Assembly: GCF_014204865.1 (NCBI RefSeq)
Contig: NZ_JACHMG010000001.1
Location: 3,436,501 to 3,500,500, forward strand
Direction of reading: 5' to 3'
From: Amycolatopsis jiangsuensis
GTDB lineage: Bacteria; Actinomycetota; Actinomycetes; Mycobacteriales; Pseudonocardiaceae
DNA: 64,000 nucleotides
The notes beneath the pieces were generated by a model that made no database searches, was not told the origin of the DNA, and was given only the letters and a program-made list of their open reading frames with translations. Below are positions 41,487 to 49,004 of the stretch, in pieces. How positions within the stretch are numbered: position 1 is the stretch's first letter; each line of letters starts with the position of its first letter. The translations under genes were made by a program, and so were the position numbers.

Positions 41487-42449
41487 TCAGCGTTTCAGGT
41501 CGCTGACCAGGAGGTCGGCGGCGGCGAACGGGTCCAGCTCGCGGGCCACGACCTGGTCCGCGAGCTCCGCCAGCCGGGTGCCGTGGTGCAGGTCGGCCAG
41601 CTCGGCGTGCAGCCGCCGCAACGCGATCGCCGCGACCTCCGCACGGGCCCTGGCCGCGCGGCGACGGGCCAGCTCACCGTGCTCGGTGAGCCATTCGTGG
41701 TGTGCCCGCAAGGCTTCCACGACTTCGCCGGCACCTTCCCCCTTCGCCGCGACGGTGCGGACGATCGGCTGCCGCCAGCTCGGGCCACGCAGCTCGCGGC
41801 GAGCCAGCGAGATCATCTGCTTGAGATCGTGCACGGTCGCTTCGGCGCCTTCGCGGTCGGCCTTGTTGACCACGAACACGTCGGCGATCTCCAGCACGCC
41901 CGCCTTCGCCGCCTGGACACCGTCGCCCATTCCCGGCGCCAGCAGCACCACCGTGGTGTCCGCGAGCCGGACGACGTCCACTTCGGACTGTCCAACCCCG
42001 ACAGTCTCGATCAGTACCACGTCGAAGCCGGCGGCATCGAGCACCCGTACCGCCTGCGGCGTGGCCCAGGACAGTCCGCCGAGATGCCCGCGGGTGGCCA
42101 TCGAGCGGATGAACACGCCCGGATCGGTGGCGTGCTCGGTCATCCGGATCCGATCCCCCAGCAACGCCCCGCCGGAGAACGGCGACGACGGATCGATCGC
42201 CAGCACCCCGGCACGCAGCCCTTCGGCACGCAAGGCCGTGAGCAGCGCCGAGGTGGATGTCGACTTGCCGACCCCGGGTGGCCCGGTCAAGCCGACGACG
42301 CGAGCCCGGCCGGTGTACGGGGTGAGCGCGCGGGCGATCTCGGCCACCCGCGGTGAGGAATCCTCGACGAGTGAGAGCAGTCTGGCGACCGCGCGCGGCT
42401 GACCTTCGCGCGCGCGGCCGACCAGTTCGCCGAGATCAGGCGCAGGCAA
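41487..42449 (-). CDS. meaB: Methylmalonyl-CoA mutase-associated GTPase MeaB
   Basis: A 320-residue G3E-family GTPase: Walker A GPPGVGKST at about 56-64, VLAIDPSSPFSGGALLGDRIRM, ETVGVGQSEVDV as switch region, and VVNKAD for guanine recognition. MeaB chaperones B12-dependent acyl-CoA mutases, gating cofactor loading and protecting them from inactivation. The start appears to be TTG 42449, three bases after the thiolase stop, so it is co-translated. No mutase gene lies in the window, but thiolase, methylmalonyl-CoA epimerase and ccr nearby fit acyl-CoA carbon rearrangement metabolism. Confidence 0.9.
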   Translation of the reverse strand: MPAPDLGELVGRAREGQPRAVARLLSLVEDSSPRVAEIARALTPYTGRARVVGLTGPPGVGKSTSTSALLTALRAEGLRAGVLAIDPSSPFSGGALLGDRIRMTEHATDPGVFIRSMATRGHLGGLSWATPQAVRVLDAAGFDVVLIETVGVGQSEVDVVRLADTTVVLLAPGMGDGVQAAKAGVLEIADVFVVNKADREGAEATVHDLKQMISLARRELRGPSWRQPIVRTVAAKGEGAGEVVEALRAHHEWLTEHGELARRRAARARAEVAAIALRRLHAELADLHHGTRLAELADQVVARELDPFAAADLLVSDLKR

Positions 42450-42452
42450 GGA

Positions 42453-43640
42453 TCACGCCGACGGGACCCGCAGCAGCAGGGCGTCGCCCTGGCCGCCGCC
42501 ACCGCACAGCGCGGCCGCGCCGAGTCCGCCACCACGGCGGCGCAGCTCGTGCACCAGGTGCACGGCCAGCCGCGCACCGGAGGCGCCGATCGGGTGGCCG
42601 AGCGCGATGGCGCCGCCGTTCACGTTCACCTTCGCCACGTCCAGGCCCAGCTTCTCACTGGACACCACGCCGACCGCGGCGAACGCCTCGTTGATCTCCA
42701 CCAGGTCCAGCGCCGACGGGTCCAGCTTCGCCTTGGCCAGCGCGGCGCGGATCGCGTTGGACGGCTGCTCGTGCAGGCTGGCGTCCGGACCGGCGACCAC
42801 GCCGTGCGCGCCGATCTCCGCCAGCGGCGTGATGCCCAGCTCGGCCGCCTTCTCCGGGCTGGCCACGATGACCGCCGCCGCACCGTCGGAGATCTGCGAG
42901 GCCGAGCCCGCGGTGATCGTGCCGTCCGAGGCGAACGCCGGGCGCAGCTTGCCGAGACCGCTCGCGGTGGTGTCCGCGCGCACGCCCTCGTCGGTGTCGA
43001 ACACGACCGGGTCACCCTTGCGCTGCGGGATCGTGACCGGCGCGATCTCCTCCTTGAAGAATCCGGCCTCGATCGCGGCCGCGGCCCGCTGGTGCGACCG
43101 CGCGGAGAACTCGTCCTGCTGCTCGCGGGTGAGGCCGTACCGCGAGTTGTACTTCTCCGTGGACGCACCCATGGCGACCTGGTCGAACGCACAGAACAAC
43201 CCGTCGTAGGCCATGTGGTCCACGAGCGCGGTGTCGCCGTACTTGAAGCCGGCACGGGACTTCGGCAGCAGGTGCGGTGCCTGCGTCATCGACTCCTGGC
43301 CGCCCGCGACGACCAGGTCGAACTCGCCCGCCCGGATCAGCTGGTCGGCCAGCGCGATCGCGTCGAGGCCGGAAAGGCACACCTTGTTGATGGTCAGCGC
43401 CGGTACGTCCATCGGGATGCCCGCGGCGACCGCGGCCTGGCGCGCCGGGATCTGGCCCGCGCCCGCGGTGAGCACCTGGCCCATGATCGTGTACTGCACT
43501 GCTTCCGGGGCGACGCCGGCGCGCTCCAGCGCGGCCTTGATCGCGACTCCGCCCAGCTGGGCTCCCGAGAAGTCCTTCAGCGAACCGAGCAGCCGCCCGA
43601 TCGGAGTACGGGCAGCGCCCAGGATCACGGAACCGGACAC
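42453..43640 (-). CDS. Acetyl-CoA C-acetyltransferase (thiolase)
   Basis: A 395-residue thiolase of normal length with all catalytic residues: Cys88 in [10 protein letters not shown], His349 in [10 protein letters not shown], and Cys379 in [30 protein letters not shown] opens the fold. It condenses or cleaves acetoacetyl-CoA, the entry step toward crotonyl-CoA. GTG 43640 is chosen because GGAGG lies five bases before it; the frame is open upstream. It is followed at once by meaB and is divergent from the epimerase gene with 140 bases between. The gene could be named atoB or thlA, but orthology is not provable here. Confidence 0.9.
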   Translation of the reverse strand: MSGSVILGAARTPIGRLLGSLKDFSGAQLGGVAIKAALERAGVAPEAVQYTIMGQVLTAGAGQIPARQAAVAAGIPMDVPALTINKVCLSGLDAIALADQLIRAGEFDLVVAGGQESMTQAPHLLPKSRAGFKYGDTALVDHMAYDGLFCAFDQVAMGASTEKYNSRYGLTREQQDEFSARSHQRAAAAIEAGFFKEEIAPVTIPQRKGDPVVFDTDEGVRADTTASGLGKLRPAFASDGTITAGSASQISDGAAAVIVASPEKAAELGITPLAEIGAHGVVAGPDASLHEQPSNAIRAALAKAKLDPSALDLVEINEAFAAVGVVSSEKLGLDVAKVNVNGGAIALGHPIGASGARLAVHLVHELRRRGGGLGAAALCGGGGQGDALLLRVPSA

Positions 43641-43780
43641 GACGTCCTCCAAAGCATCGGCGCACTGGGTGTCCTGCCACGATACCGGCGCCACCGGGGC
43701 CCGGCGCTTCTTGATGGAGCCAGTGTGAGGGGGCGCACGTGGGGTTCCGCACCGGGTCGGCGCGCCTATTGTGTCCCGGT

Positions 43781-44242
43781 ATGAACGCCGAGCCCACCGC
43801 ATCCGTGCTCAAGCCCTTCGTGACCGCGATCGACCACGTCGGTATCGCGGTGCCCGATCTGGACGCCGCGATCGCGTTCCAGCGGGAGCACTTCGGCCTC
43901 GAGGTCGCGCACGAGGAGGTGAACGAGGAGCAGGGCGTACGCGAGGCGATGCTGCGGGCGCCGGGCACCGCGGCCACCGAGACGATGATCCAGCTGCTCG
44001 CCCCGCTGCGGAAGGACTCGACGATCGCGAAGTTCCTCGGCCGCAGCGGTCCCGGTCTGCAGCAGCTGGCCTTCCGAGTGTCCGATGTGGACGCCGCCGC
44101 CGAGGCGCTGCGGGCACAGGGTCTGCGGCTTCTTTTCCCCGAGGCCAAGCGCGGCACCTCGGACAGCCGGGTCAACTTCGTGCACCCCAAGGACGCCGGC
44201 GGCGTCCTCGTGGAACTGGTGGAGCCGGCCGGCACCCGCTGA
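43781..44242 (+). CDS. mce: Methylmalonyl-CoA epimerase
   Basis: A 153-residue vicinal-oxygen-chelate protein: [46 protein letters not shown] gives the first metal ligand (His19), then Q in [16 protein letters not shown] and [10 protein letters not shown] provide the remaining ligand positions. It interconverts 2R- and 2S-methylmalonyl-CoA (and ethylmalonyl-CoA in some organisms). ATG 43781 has no strong ribosome-binding site. It is divergent from the thiolase-meaB operon and followed by a strong terminator, so it has its own promoter. Confidence 0.9.
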   Translation: MNAEPTASVLKPFVTAIDHVGIAVPDLDAAIAFQREHFGLEVAHEEVNEEQGVREAMLRAPGTAATETMIQLLAPLRKDSTIAKFLGRSGPGLQQLAFRVSDVDAAAEALRAQGLRLLFPEAKRGTSDSRVNFVHPKDAGGVLVELVEPAGTR

Positions 44243-44244
44243 CG

Positions 44245-44283
44245 CCTCGTGAGTGCACAGAACCGGCGTGCGCACTCACGAGG
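44245..44283. terminator. Terminator between epimerase and TetR genes
   Basis: CCTCGTGAGTGC (44245-44256) and GCACTCACGAGG (44272-44283) form a perfect 12 bp stem. The right arm overlaps the last codons of the convergent TetR gene (ends 44276). The arms share CGTGAGTG with the terminator at 34374. Confidence 0.8.
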
Positions 44284-44860
44284 GCGGTTGGGCGGGCGGG
44301 CGCGCGGACAAGGCGTTCGCCACGAAAGTCAGCTCGCCGTCGAAATCCGCCGGACGGTCGTCGCCGGAATGCCGCGCCGTGGCGTGCCGGTGGCTGACCG
44401 CACGGGCGAGCAGACCCGAAGCGTGGTCGAGATCGGCCGCGGCGAGGCGATGCTCCGTGCTCGCCGCCACGAGCACCGAGCGGACCAGCCGGACCAGCTG
44501 CTGGAACCGCTCGGCCAGCGCGTCCCGCACCACGTGGTGCGTGTCGGCCTCCCGCCACAGCAGGTGGGACAGCCCGAGCGAACCGGTGAAGCGGCGGTCC
44601 AGCTCGCCCACCAGCCGGCGGAGCGTCCCCGCGAGATCCCCGGGGACGACCACCGCGGCCGGTTCGATCCGTTCGTCCGGCAGCCGGTCCACGAGCGCGG
44701 CCAGCAGATCGGACTTGCGGCGGAAGTAGTAGTGGACCAGTCCTTTGGGCACCTTCGCCCGCTCCGCGATGCGGGAAGTGGGGGTGGCCTCGAAGCCGGA
44801 CTCGGCGAACAGCTCCTCCGCCGCACGCAGGATGCGTTCCTTCGCCGAGTCCTCGGTCAT
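44276..44860 (-). CDS. TetR-family transcriptional regulator
   Basis: A 194-residue TetR protein. The N-terminal HTH is AKERILRAAEELFAESGFEATPTSRIAERAKVPKGLVHYYFRRKSDLLAALV. The C-terminal ligand domain is helical and unassigned. It is preceded by the SPW-repeat gene, with 42 bases between, on the same strand, and a perfect 19 bp palindrome lies upstream of that gene, so the pair probably forms a self-regulated operon. Its final codons overlap the terminator shared with the epimerase gene. Confidence 0.87.
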   Translation of the reverse strand: MTEDSAKERILRAAEELFAESGFEATPTSRIAERAKVPKGLVHYYFRRKSDLLAALVDRLPDERIEPAAVVVPGDLAGTLRRLVGELDRRFTGSLGLSHLLWREADTHHVVRDALAERFQQLVRLVRSVLVAASTEHRLAAADLDHASGLLARAVSHRHATARHSGDDRPADFDGELTFVANALSARPPAQPPS

Positions 44861-44902
44861 CGTCGACCTTCCTTCACCTGCCCCGAACGGGGCTCCGGCC
44901 GG

Positions 44903-45271
44903 TCAGTGCTGCCCGGCCACCCGGTGCGCGGCACTGGCCTCCGGCATCGCGGCCGCACCGGCGATGATCGTCAGCGCACCGGCCACCCAGGACGTCCACG
45001 ACGCCCCGTTCAGCTCGGTGTACCCCATCACCCACGGCGCGATGAACAGCAGCGCGCCGAGGACGATCTGGATGCCCTCGCCGTAGACCGCCCGCGGAGC
45101 CGCGAGCGACACCAGGCCGTCGATCGCGATCAGCGCACCGAGGACCACCATCGTCCACACCGCGGACGTGGTCGTGCTCAGCCAAAGGGGTGAAAGAGCG
45201 GCGACCACCCCGATGACGACCTCGGCCCAGTCGTAGGGCCGCGTCCAGGCGCGCGTCGAGACTTCACTCAT
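44903..45271 (-). CDS. SPW-repeat integral membrane protein
   Basis: A 122-residue membrane protein with four helices. Two SPW-type repeats are visible: YDWAEVVIGVVAALSPLWLS and VLGALLFIAPWVMGY. The family occurs across actinobacteria and has no defined function. The N-terminal MSEVSTRAWTRPYDW is cytoplasmic. It heads a two-gene unit with the TetR regulator, and its promoter region carries the perfect palindrome at 45314-45332. Confidence 0.87.
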   Translation of the reverse strand: MSEVSTRAWTRPYDWAEVVIGVVAALSPLWLSTTTSAVWTMVVLGALIAIDGLVSLAAPRAVYGEGIQIVLGALLFIAPWVMGYTELNGASWTSWVAGALTIIAGAAAMPEASAAHRVAGQH

Positions 45272-45313
45272 TCGTGCTCACCTCCACCGGAACGAACAGC
45301 CGGGAAACGGCTG

Positions 45314-45332
45314 CTCAGGAAGTTTTCCTGAG
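45314..45332. promoter_or_regulatory. Perfect 19 bp palindrome upstream of SPW-TetR operon
   Basis: CTCAGGAAGTTTTCCTGAG has 8 bp arms around the 3-base centre GTT. It lies 43 bases upstream of the SPW start, in the region shared with the divergent ccr gene. Its size and position fit a TetR-family operator for the regulator encoded in the operon. A second, looser repeat, CTTGAC (45345-45350)/GTCAAG (45361-45366), lies just beyond it. Confidence 0.6.
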
Positions 45333-45430
45333 TCCAGAGTGCGCCTTGACTGGCCAGGCGGTCAAGATTCGTGCGTCACACTTCGGGTCGTGTCCGGGGC
45401 TGCTGTCTCGTACAGTGGGGTCCCTTCGGT

Positions 45431-45442
45431 TACTGGCGAGTA
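45431..45442. promoter_or_regulatory. TACTGGCGAGTA element upstream of ccr
   Basis: TACTGGCGAGTA is a near-palindrome (TACT/AGTA arms with GC in the centre) 42 bases before the ccr ATG. ACTGGCGAGTAA occurs again at 48482-48493 upstream of the universal stress protein gene. The recurrence suggests one regulator, of the TetR or similar dimeric type; which one is unknown. Confidence 0.45.
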
Positions 45443-45483
45443 GTTTCCGCCGTCCCGCCGCGCCCGACCCGTTGGAGGTTCCG

Positions 45484-46824
45484 ATGACGCAGCTCGACGA
45501 AATCCGGCAGGCGATCCTGAACGACGACCTCGACGCACTCGCCGGGCTGCCGGTACCGGAGAGTTACCGCGGGGTGACCGTGCACGCCGAGGACGTCGGC
45601 ATGTTCGAGGGCCTGTCCAGCCAGGACAAGGACCCGCGCCGTTCCCTGCACGTGGACGAGGTCCCGGTGCCCGAGCTCGGTCCGGGCGAGGCGCTGGTCG
45701 CGGTGATGGCGAGCGCGATCAACTACAACACCGTGTGGACGTCGATCTTCGAGCCGATCCCCACGTTCAAGTTCCTCGAAAAGTACGGCAGGCTCTCGCC
45801 GCTGGCGAAGCGGCACGACCTGCCGTATCACGTGGTCGGCTCGGACCTGTCCGGCGTGGTGCTGCGCACCGGCGCCGGCGTGCACAACTGGAAACCCGGC
45901 GACGAGGTGGTGGCGCACTGCCTCAACGTGGAGCTGGAGGGCCCGGACGGGCACAACGACACGATGCTCGACACCGAGCAGCGGATCTGGGGCTTCGAGA
46001 CGAACTTCGGCGGGCTGGCCGAGATCGCGCTCGTGAAGGCCAACCAGCTGATGCCGAAACCCACCCACCTGACGTGGGAGGAGGCCGCCTCTCCCGGGCT
46101 GGTCAACTCCACCGCCTACCGCCAGCTCGTCTCCCGCAACGGGGCCGACCTCAAACAGGGCGACGTCGTGCTGATCTGGGGTGCCTCCGGCGGGCTCGGC
46201 TCGTACGCCACGCAGTACGCGCTGAACGGCGGAGCGATCCCGGTGTGCGTGGTGTCCAGTCCGGAGAAGGCCGCGATCTGCCGGAAAATGGGTGCCGAGC
46301 TGATCATCGACCGCACCGCGGAGGGCTACCGGTTCTGGAAGGACGACCACGAGCAGGATTCCCGTGAATGGCAGCGGTTCGGCGCGAAGATCCGCGAGCT
46401 GACCGGCGGCGACGATCCGGACATCGTGTTCGAGCATCCGGGCAGGGAGACGTTCGGGGCCTCGGTGTACGCCGCGCGCAAGGGCGGCACGATCGTCACC
46501 TGCGCGTCCACTTCGGGCTACCTGCACCAGTACGACAACCGGTACCTGTGGATGAACCTGAAGCGGATCATCGGCTCGCACTTCGCGAACTACCGCGAGT
46601 CGTGGGAGGCCAACCGGCTGATCGCCAAGGGCCTGATCCATCCGACGCTGTCGAGGACCTATCCGCTCGAGGAGACCGGGCAGGCCGCGCTGGACGTGCA
46701 CCGCAATGCGCACCAGGGCAAGGTCGGCGTGCTCGCGCTGGCGCCGGAGGAAGGCCTCGGCGTCCGCGACGGACAGCTGCGCGCGAAGCACGTTGACGCG
46801 ATCAACGCCTTCCGCGACGCCTGA
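45484..46824 (+). CDS. ccr: Crotonyl-CoA carboxylase/reductase
   Basis: A 446-residue medium-chain reductase of the ECR family. WGASGGLGSYATQYALNGG (about 232-250) is the NADPH Rossmann motif. Aligning with Kitasatospora Ccr, where Asn81, Phe170, Glu171 and His365 hold CO2, the equivalents with a one-residue offset are all present: Asn82, Phe171-Glu172 (GFETNFGG) and His366 (GSHFANY). The enzyme should therefore carboxylate crotonyl-CoA to ethylmalonyl-CoA rather than only reduce it. ATG 45484 follows TTGGAGG. Product uses are the ethylmalonyl-CoA pathway or polyketide extender units; no polyketide synthase is near. Confidence 0.93.
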   Translation: MTQLDEIRQAILNDDLDALAGLPVPESYRGVTVHAEDVGMFEGLSSQDKDPRRSLHVDEVPVPELGPGEALVAVMASAINYNTVWTSIFEPIPTFKFLEKYGRLSPLAKRHDLPYHVVGSDLSGVVLRTGAGVHNWKPGDEVVAHCLNVELEGPDGHNDTMLDTEQRIWGFETNFGGLAEIALVKANQLMPKPTHLTWEEAASPGLVNSTAYRQLVSRNGADLKQGDVVLIWGASGGLGSYATQYALNGGAIPVCVVSSPEKAAICRKMGAELIIDRTAEGYRFWKDDHEQDSREWQRFGAKIRELTGGDDPDIVFEHPGRETFGASVYAARKGGTIVTCASTSGYLHQYDNRYLWMNLKRIIGSHFANYRESWEANRLIAKGLIHPTLSRTYPLEETGQAALDVHRNAHQGKVGVLALAPEEGLGVRDGQLRAKHVDAINAFRDA

Positions 46825-46927
46825 ACGGCGACCATCGGCCTACCGCGTTCGGCCGCTCGGCGCACGGGCGGCCGGACGGCCGTGGGTGCTCACCCGTCCG
46901 TGACCCCGCAGCGACTACGGTAGGGCC

Positions 46928-48199
46928 ATGAGCCTTGGCGAGGAACGGGAGCTGGTGCCGCTGGGAGCCGGCTTCGACGTGGCGAAGCGCGGGTACAGCC
47001 GAGCACAGGTCGACGAGCATCTGGAACGGCTCGACGGCGATCTGAAGATGCTCACCGCCGACCGGGACGCCGCCATCGGCCAGTCCGGCGACCTGGCCCG
47101 GCAGCTGGAGACCGCACGCGGCGAGATCGCCGATCTGCGCGGCCAGGTGGACCGGCTGGCGCAGCCGCCGACGAGCGTCGAGGGCCTGTCCGAGCGGCTG
47201 CAGCGGATGTTGCGGCTGGCCCAGGACGAGGCTGCCGACACGCGGGCGCGTGCCGAGGCGGAGGCCGGGCACATCCGGGCCAAGGCGGAGACCGACGCGA
47301 GCGCCATGCGGGCCCGCTACGAGCAGCTGCTGACCGAACTCGACCTGCGGCGCAAGGAGATGGAGGCCGAGCACCGCAAGGTGCTGGAGGACGCCCGCGC
47401 CGAGGCGAAGCGGATCACCGACGAGGCCGACGCCGAGCGCCGCCGGCTCGACAGTGAGTCCGAGGCCCGCCGCACGCAGGTCGAGGAGGACTTCGAGATC
47501 GCGATGGCCACCCGCCGCGCGGAGGCGATGCGGGTGCTGGCCGAGCAGGAGGCGGCCAGCAAGTCCGAGGCCGAGCGCCGCGTGCGCGAGGCCGCCGAGG
47601 ACGCGGCCGCGATCCGCGCGAAGGTGCTGGAGGAGGAGACGACCGCGAAGGCCGACATCGAGCGCCGCCAGCGCGAGTCGGTCGCGGACGCCAACAAGCG
47701 CAAGCAGGACTCCATCACCGAGGCGAACGCCCGGCTGGCCGAGGCCGCCGACGAGTCCCGCCGCCGCGTGCGCACCGCGACCGACGAGTCCAACCGCCGG
47801 ATCACCCAGGCCAACGAGCGCGTCGAGGCACTGCGTTCGGTCCGCTCCAGCCTCGCCGAGCAGGTCCGCTCCGCCCGTACCGTGCTGGCCGAAGCGCACC
47901 ACGTGCTCGGGGAAACCGACGCCGAGGTCCCGGCCGACATCAAGGCCGCGGTCGCCGGCGAAGCACCGGACGGGCCCGGGAAACCGGGTTCGGCCAAGCC
48001 GGGCACCGGTGGCCAGGGCGCCGCCAAGGCAGGCGCCTCCGGCCCGGCCAAGCCCACCGGCGCGGGGCACGGCAAGCCGGGCACCAAACCCGGACCGTCC
48101 GGCCCGAACCGCGGTCACCAGAGCAAGCCGTCGCCGGAATCCGACGTCGAGAAGACCGTCCGGATCCGGGCTTCGGACGTGCCGAAGGCGCAGTCCTAG
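46928..48199 (+). CDS. DivIVA-like coiled-coil polar growth protein
   Basis: A 423-residue protein. Residues ~15-50 (GAGFDVAKRGYSRAQVDEHLERLDGDLKML) are a DivIVA-type N-terminal motif, followed by about 300 residues of Ala/Glu/Arg-rich coiled coil (ARAEAEAGHIRAKAETDASAM and many similar heptads). A Gly/Pro/Lys/Ser-rich C-terminal tail (GPGKPGSAKPGTGG) ends in VEKTVRIRASDV. This is like actinobacterial Scy/FilP/DivIVA-related proteins that organise growth at hyphal tips. A hairpin follows the stop. The exact role among paralogues is not decidable. Confidence 0.8.
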   Translation: MSLGEERELVPLGAGFDVAKRGYSRAQVDEHLERLDGDLKMLTADRDAAIGQSGDLARQLETARGEIADLRGQVDRLAQPPTSVEGLSERLQRMLRLAQDEAADTRARAEAEAGHIRAKAETDASAMRARYEQLLTELDLRRKEMEAEHRKVLEDARAEAKRITDEADAERRRLDSESEARRTQVEEDFEIAMATRRAEAMRVLAEQEAASKSEAERRVREAAEDAAAIRAKVLEEETTAKADIERRQRESVADANKRKQDSITEANARLAEAADESRRRVRTATDESNRRITQANERVEALRSVRSSLAEQVRSARTVLAEAHHVLGETDAEVPADIKAAVAGEAPDGPGKPGSAKPGTGGQGAAKAGASGPAKPTGAGHGKPGTKPGPSGPNRGHQSKPSPESDVEKTVRIRASDVPKAQS

Positions 48200-48226
48200 G
48201 GGCTGTATCGAATCCGGCCGGGGTCA

Positions 48227-48244
48227 CCCGCAGGAAGCTGCGGG
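48227..48244 (+). terminator. Candidate terminator after DivIVA-like gene
   Basis: CCCGCAG (48227-48233) and CTGCGGG (48238-48244) form a perfect 7 bp stem with a GAAG tetraloop, 28 bases past the stop. No U-tract follows, as is common in this GC range. Confidence 0.5.
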
Positions 48245-48481
48245 AGCTGTTCTACGAGACTTCCCTTGCCGGTGCTGGAGTTCGCCGGAGCCGGCCGGCT
48301 GCTCTTCGGGCCGGACTCCCGCGGCTGGGCTCGACGCGTCGGCTGCCGGGCTGCGAGCCGTCTCGGGAGGGCAGGCCGAGCCGGACGTCACGTTCTCCCG
48401 AGCCGGTACCGCGGCCTGCTGACGCTCCCCTCCGGCTGACCGGCAGGAATCTCGCCGCGACCACGCTGGGCAGAGAAACCG

Positions 48482-48493
48482 ACTGGCGAGTAA
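48482..48493. promoter_or_regulatory. ACTGGCGAGTAA element upstream of usp
   Basis: Second copy of the element found before ccr (45431-45442); the shared core is ACTGGCGAGTA. It lies 58 bases before the usp ATG. The factor that binds it is unknown. Confidence 0.45.
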
Positions 48494-48551
48494 CCTACGC
48501 TCGCTAAGGGGCCGCGCCGGCCCGTCTGAGCCGAGCTCCGGGAGGTTGTGG

Positions 48552-49001
48552 ATGGCTGTCTATCGGACCGTGGTGGTCGGTACGGACGGGTCCGACTCGT
48601 CGTTCGCCGCGGTGGATCGGGCGGCCGGGGTCGCCGCCGACGCCTCGGCGACGCTGGTCGTCGTGTGCGCTTACCACCCCGCCAGCCGTCAGGACGTCGA
48701 GCGGGCGCAGGACGAACTCGGCGACGAGGCCTACCAGGTGGTCGGGTCGGCGCCCGCCGAGGACACCCTGCAGAGCGCCCGCGACCGGGCGGCGAAGGCC
48801 GGTGCCGCGAACATCGAAACGCTGGCGCTCGAGAGTGAGCCGGTGGACGCGTTGCGCAAGGTGGTCCGCGAGCGTTCGGCCGATCTGCTCGTGGTCGGCA
48901 ACCGCGGGCTCAACACCCTCGCCGGGCGGCTCCTCGGTTCCGTACCGGCCGAGGTCGCCCGGAAATCCGGCGTCGACGTGCTGATCGTGCACACCACCTG
49001 A
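48552..49001 (+). CDS. Universal stress protein (UspA family)
   Basis: A 149-residue single-domain Usp: TVVVGTDGSDSSFAAVDRAAGVAAD at the N-terminus, and the ATP-binding motif VVGNRGLNTLAGRLLGSVPAEVARKSGVDVLIVHT at the C-terminus, with the G-x2-G-x9-G-S pattern kept. It is likely an ATP-binding stress or dormancy factor. ATG 48552 is preferred to an upstream TTG because GGAGG lies seven bases before it. Only three bases separate its stop from the adenylate cyclase start, so the two are probably co-transcribed. Confidence 0.9.
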   Translation: MAVYRTVVVGTDGSDSSFAAVDRAAGVAADASATLVVVCAYHPASRQDVERAQDELGDEAYQVVGSAPAEDTLQSARDRAAKAGAANIETLALESEPVDALRKVVRERSADLLVVGNRGLNTLAGRLLGSVPAEVARKSGVDVLIVHTT

Positions 49002-49004
49002 GCC

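Larger units (their letters stand above)
48200..48551. other. Intergenic region between DivIVA-like and usp genes
   Basis: About 350 bases with no supportable gene. It contains a 7 bp-stem hairpin (CCCGCAG-GAAG-CTGCGGG, 48227-48244) that may terminate the DivIVA-like gene, and the ACTGGCGAGTAA element at 48482-48493 that also occurs before ccr. GGAGG precedes the usp ATG. Confidence 0.6.

Noticed and set aside
43738..46824. Polyketide or natural-product cluster suggested by ccr
   Set aside because: No polyketide synthase, mutase, tailoring or export genes are present. Thiolase, epimerase and MeaB fit primary acyl-CoA metabolism.
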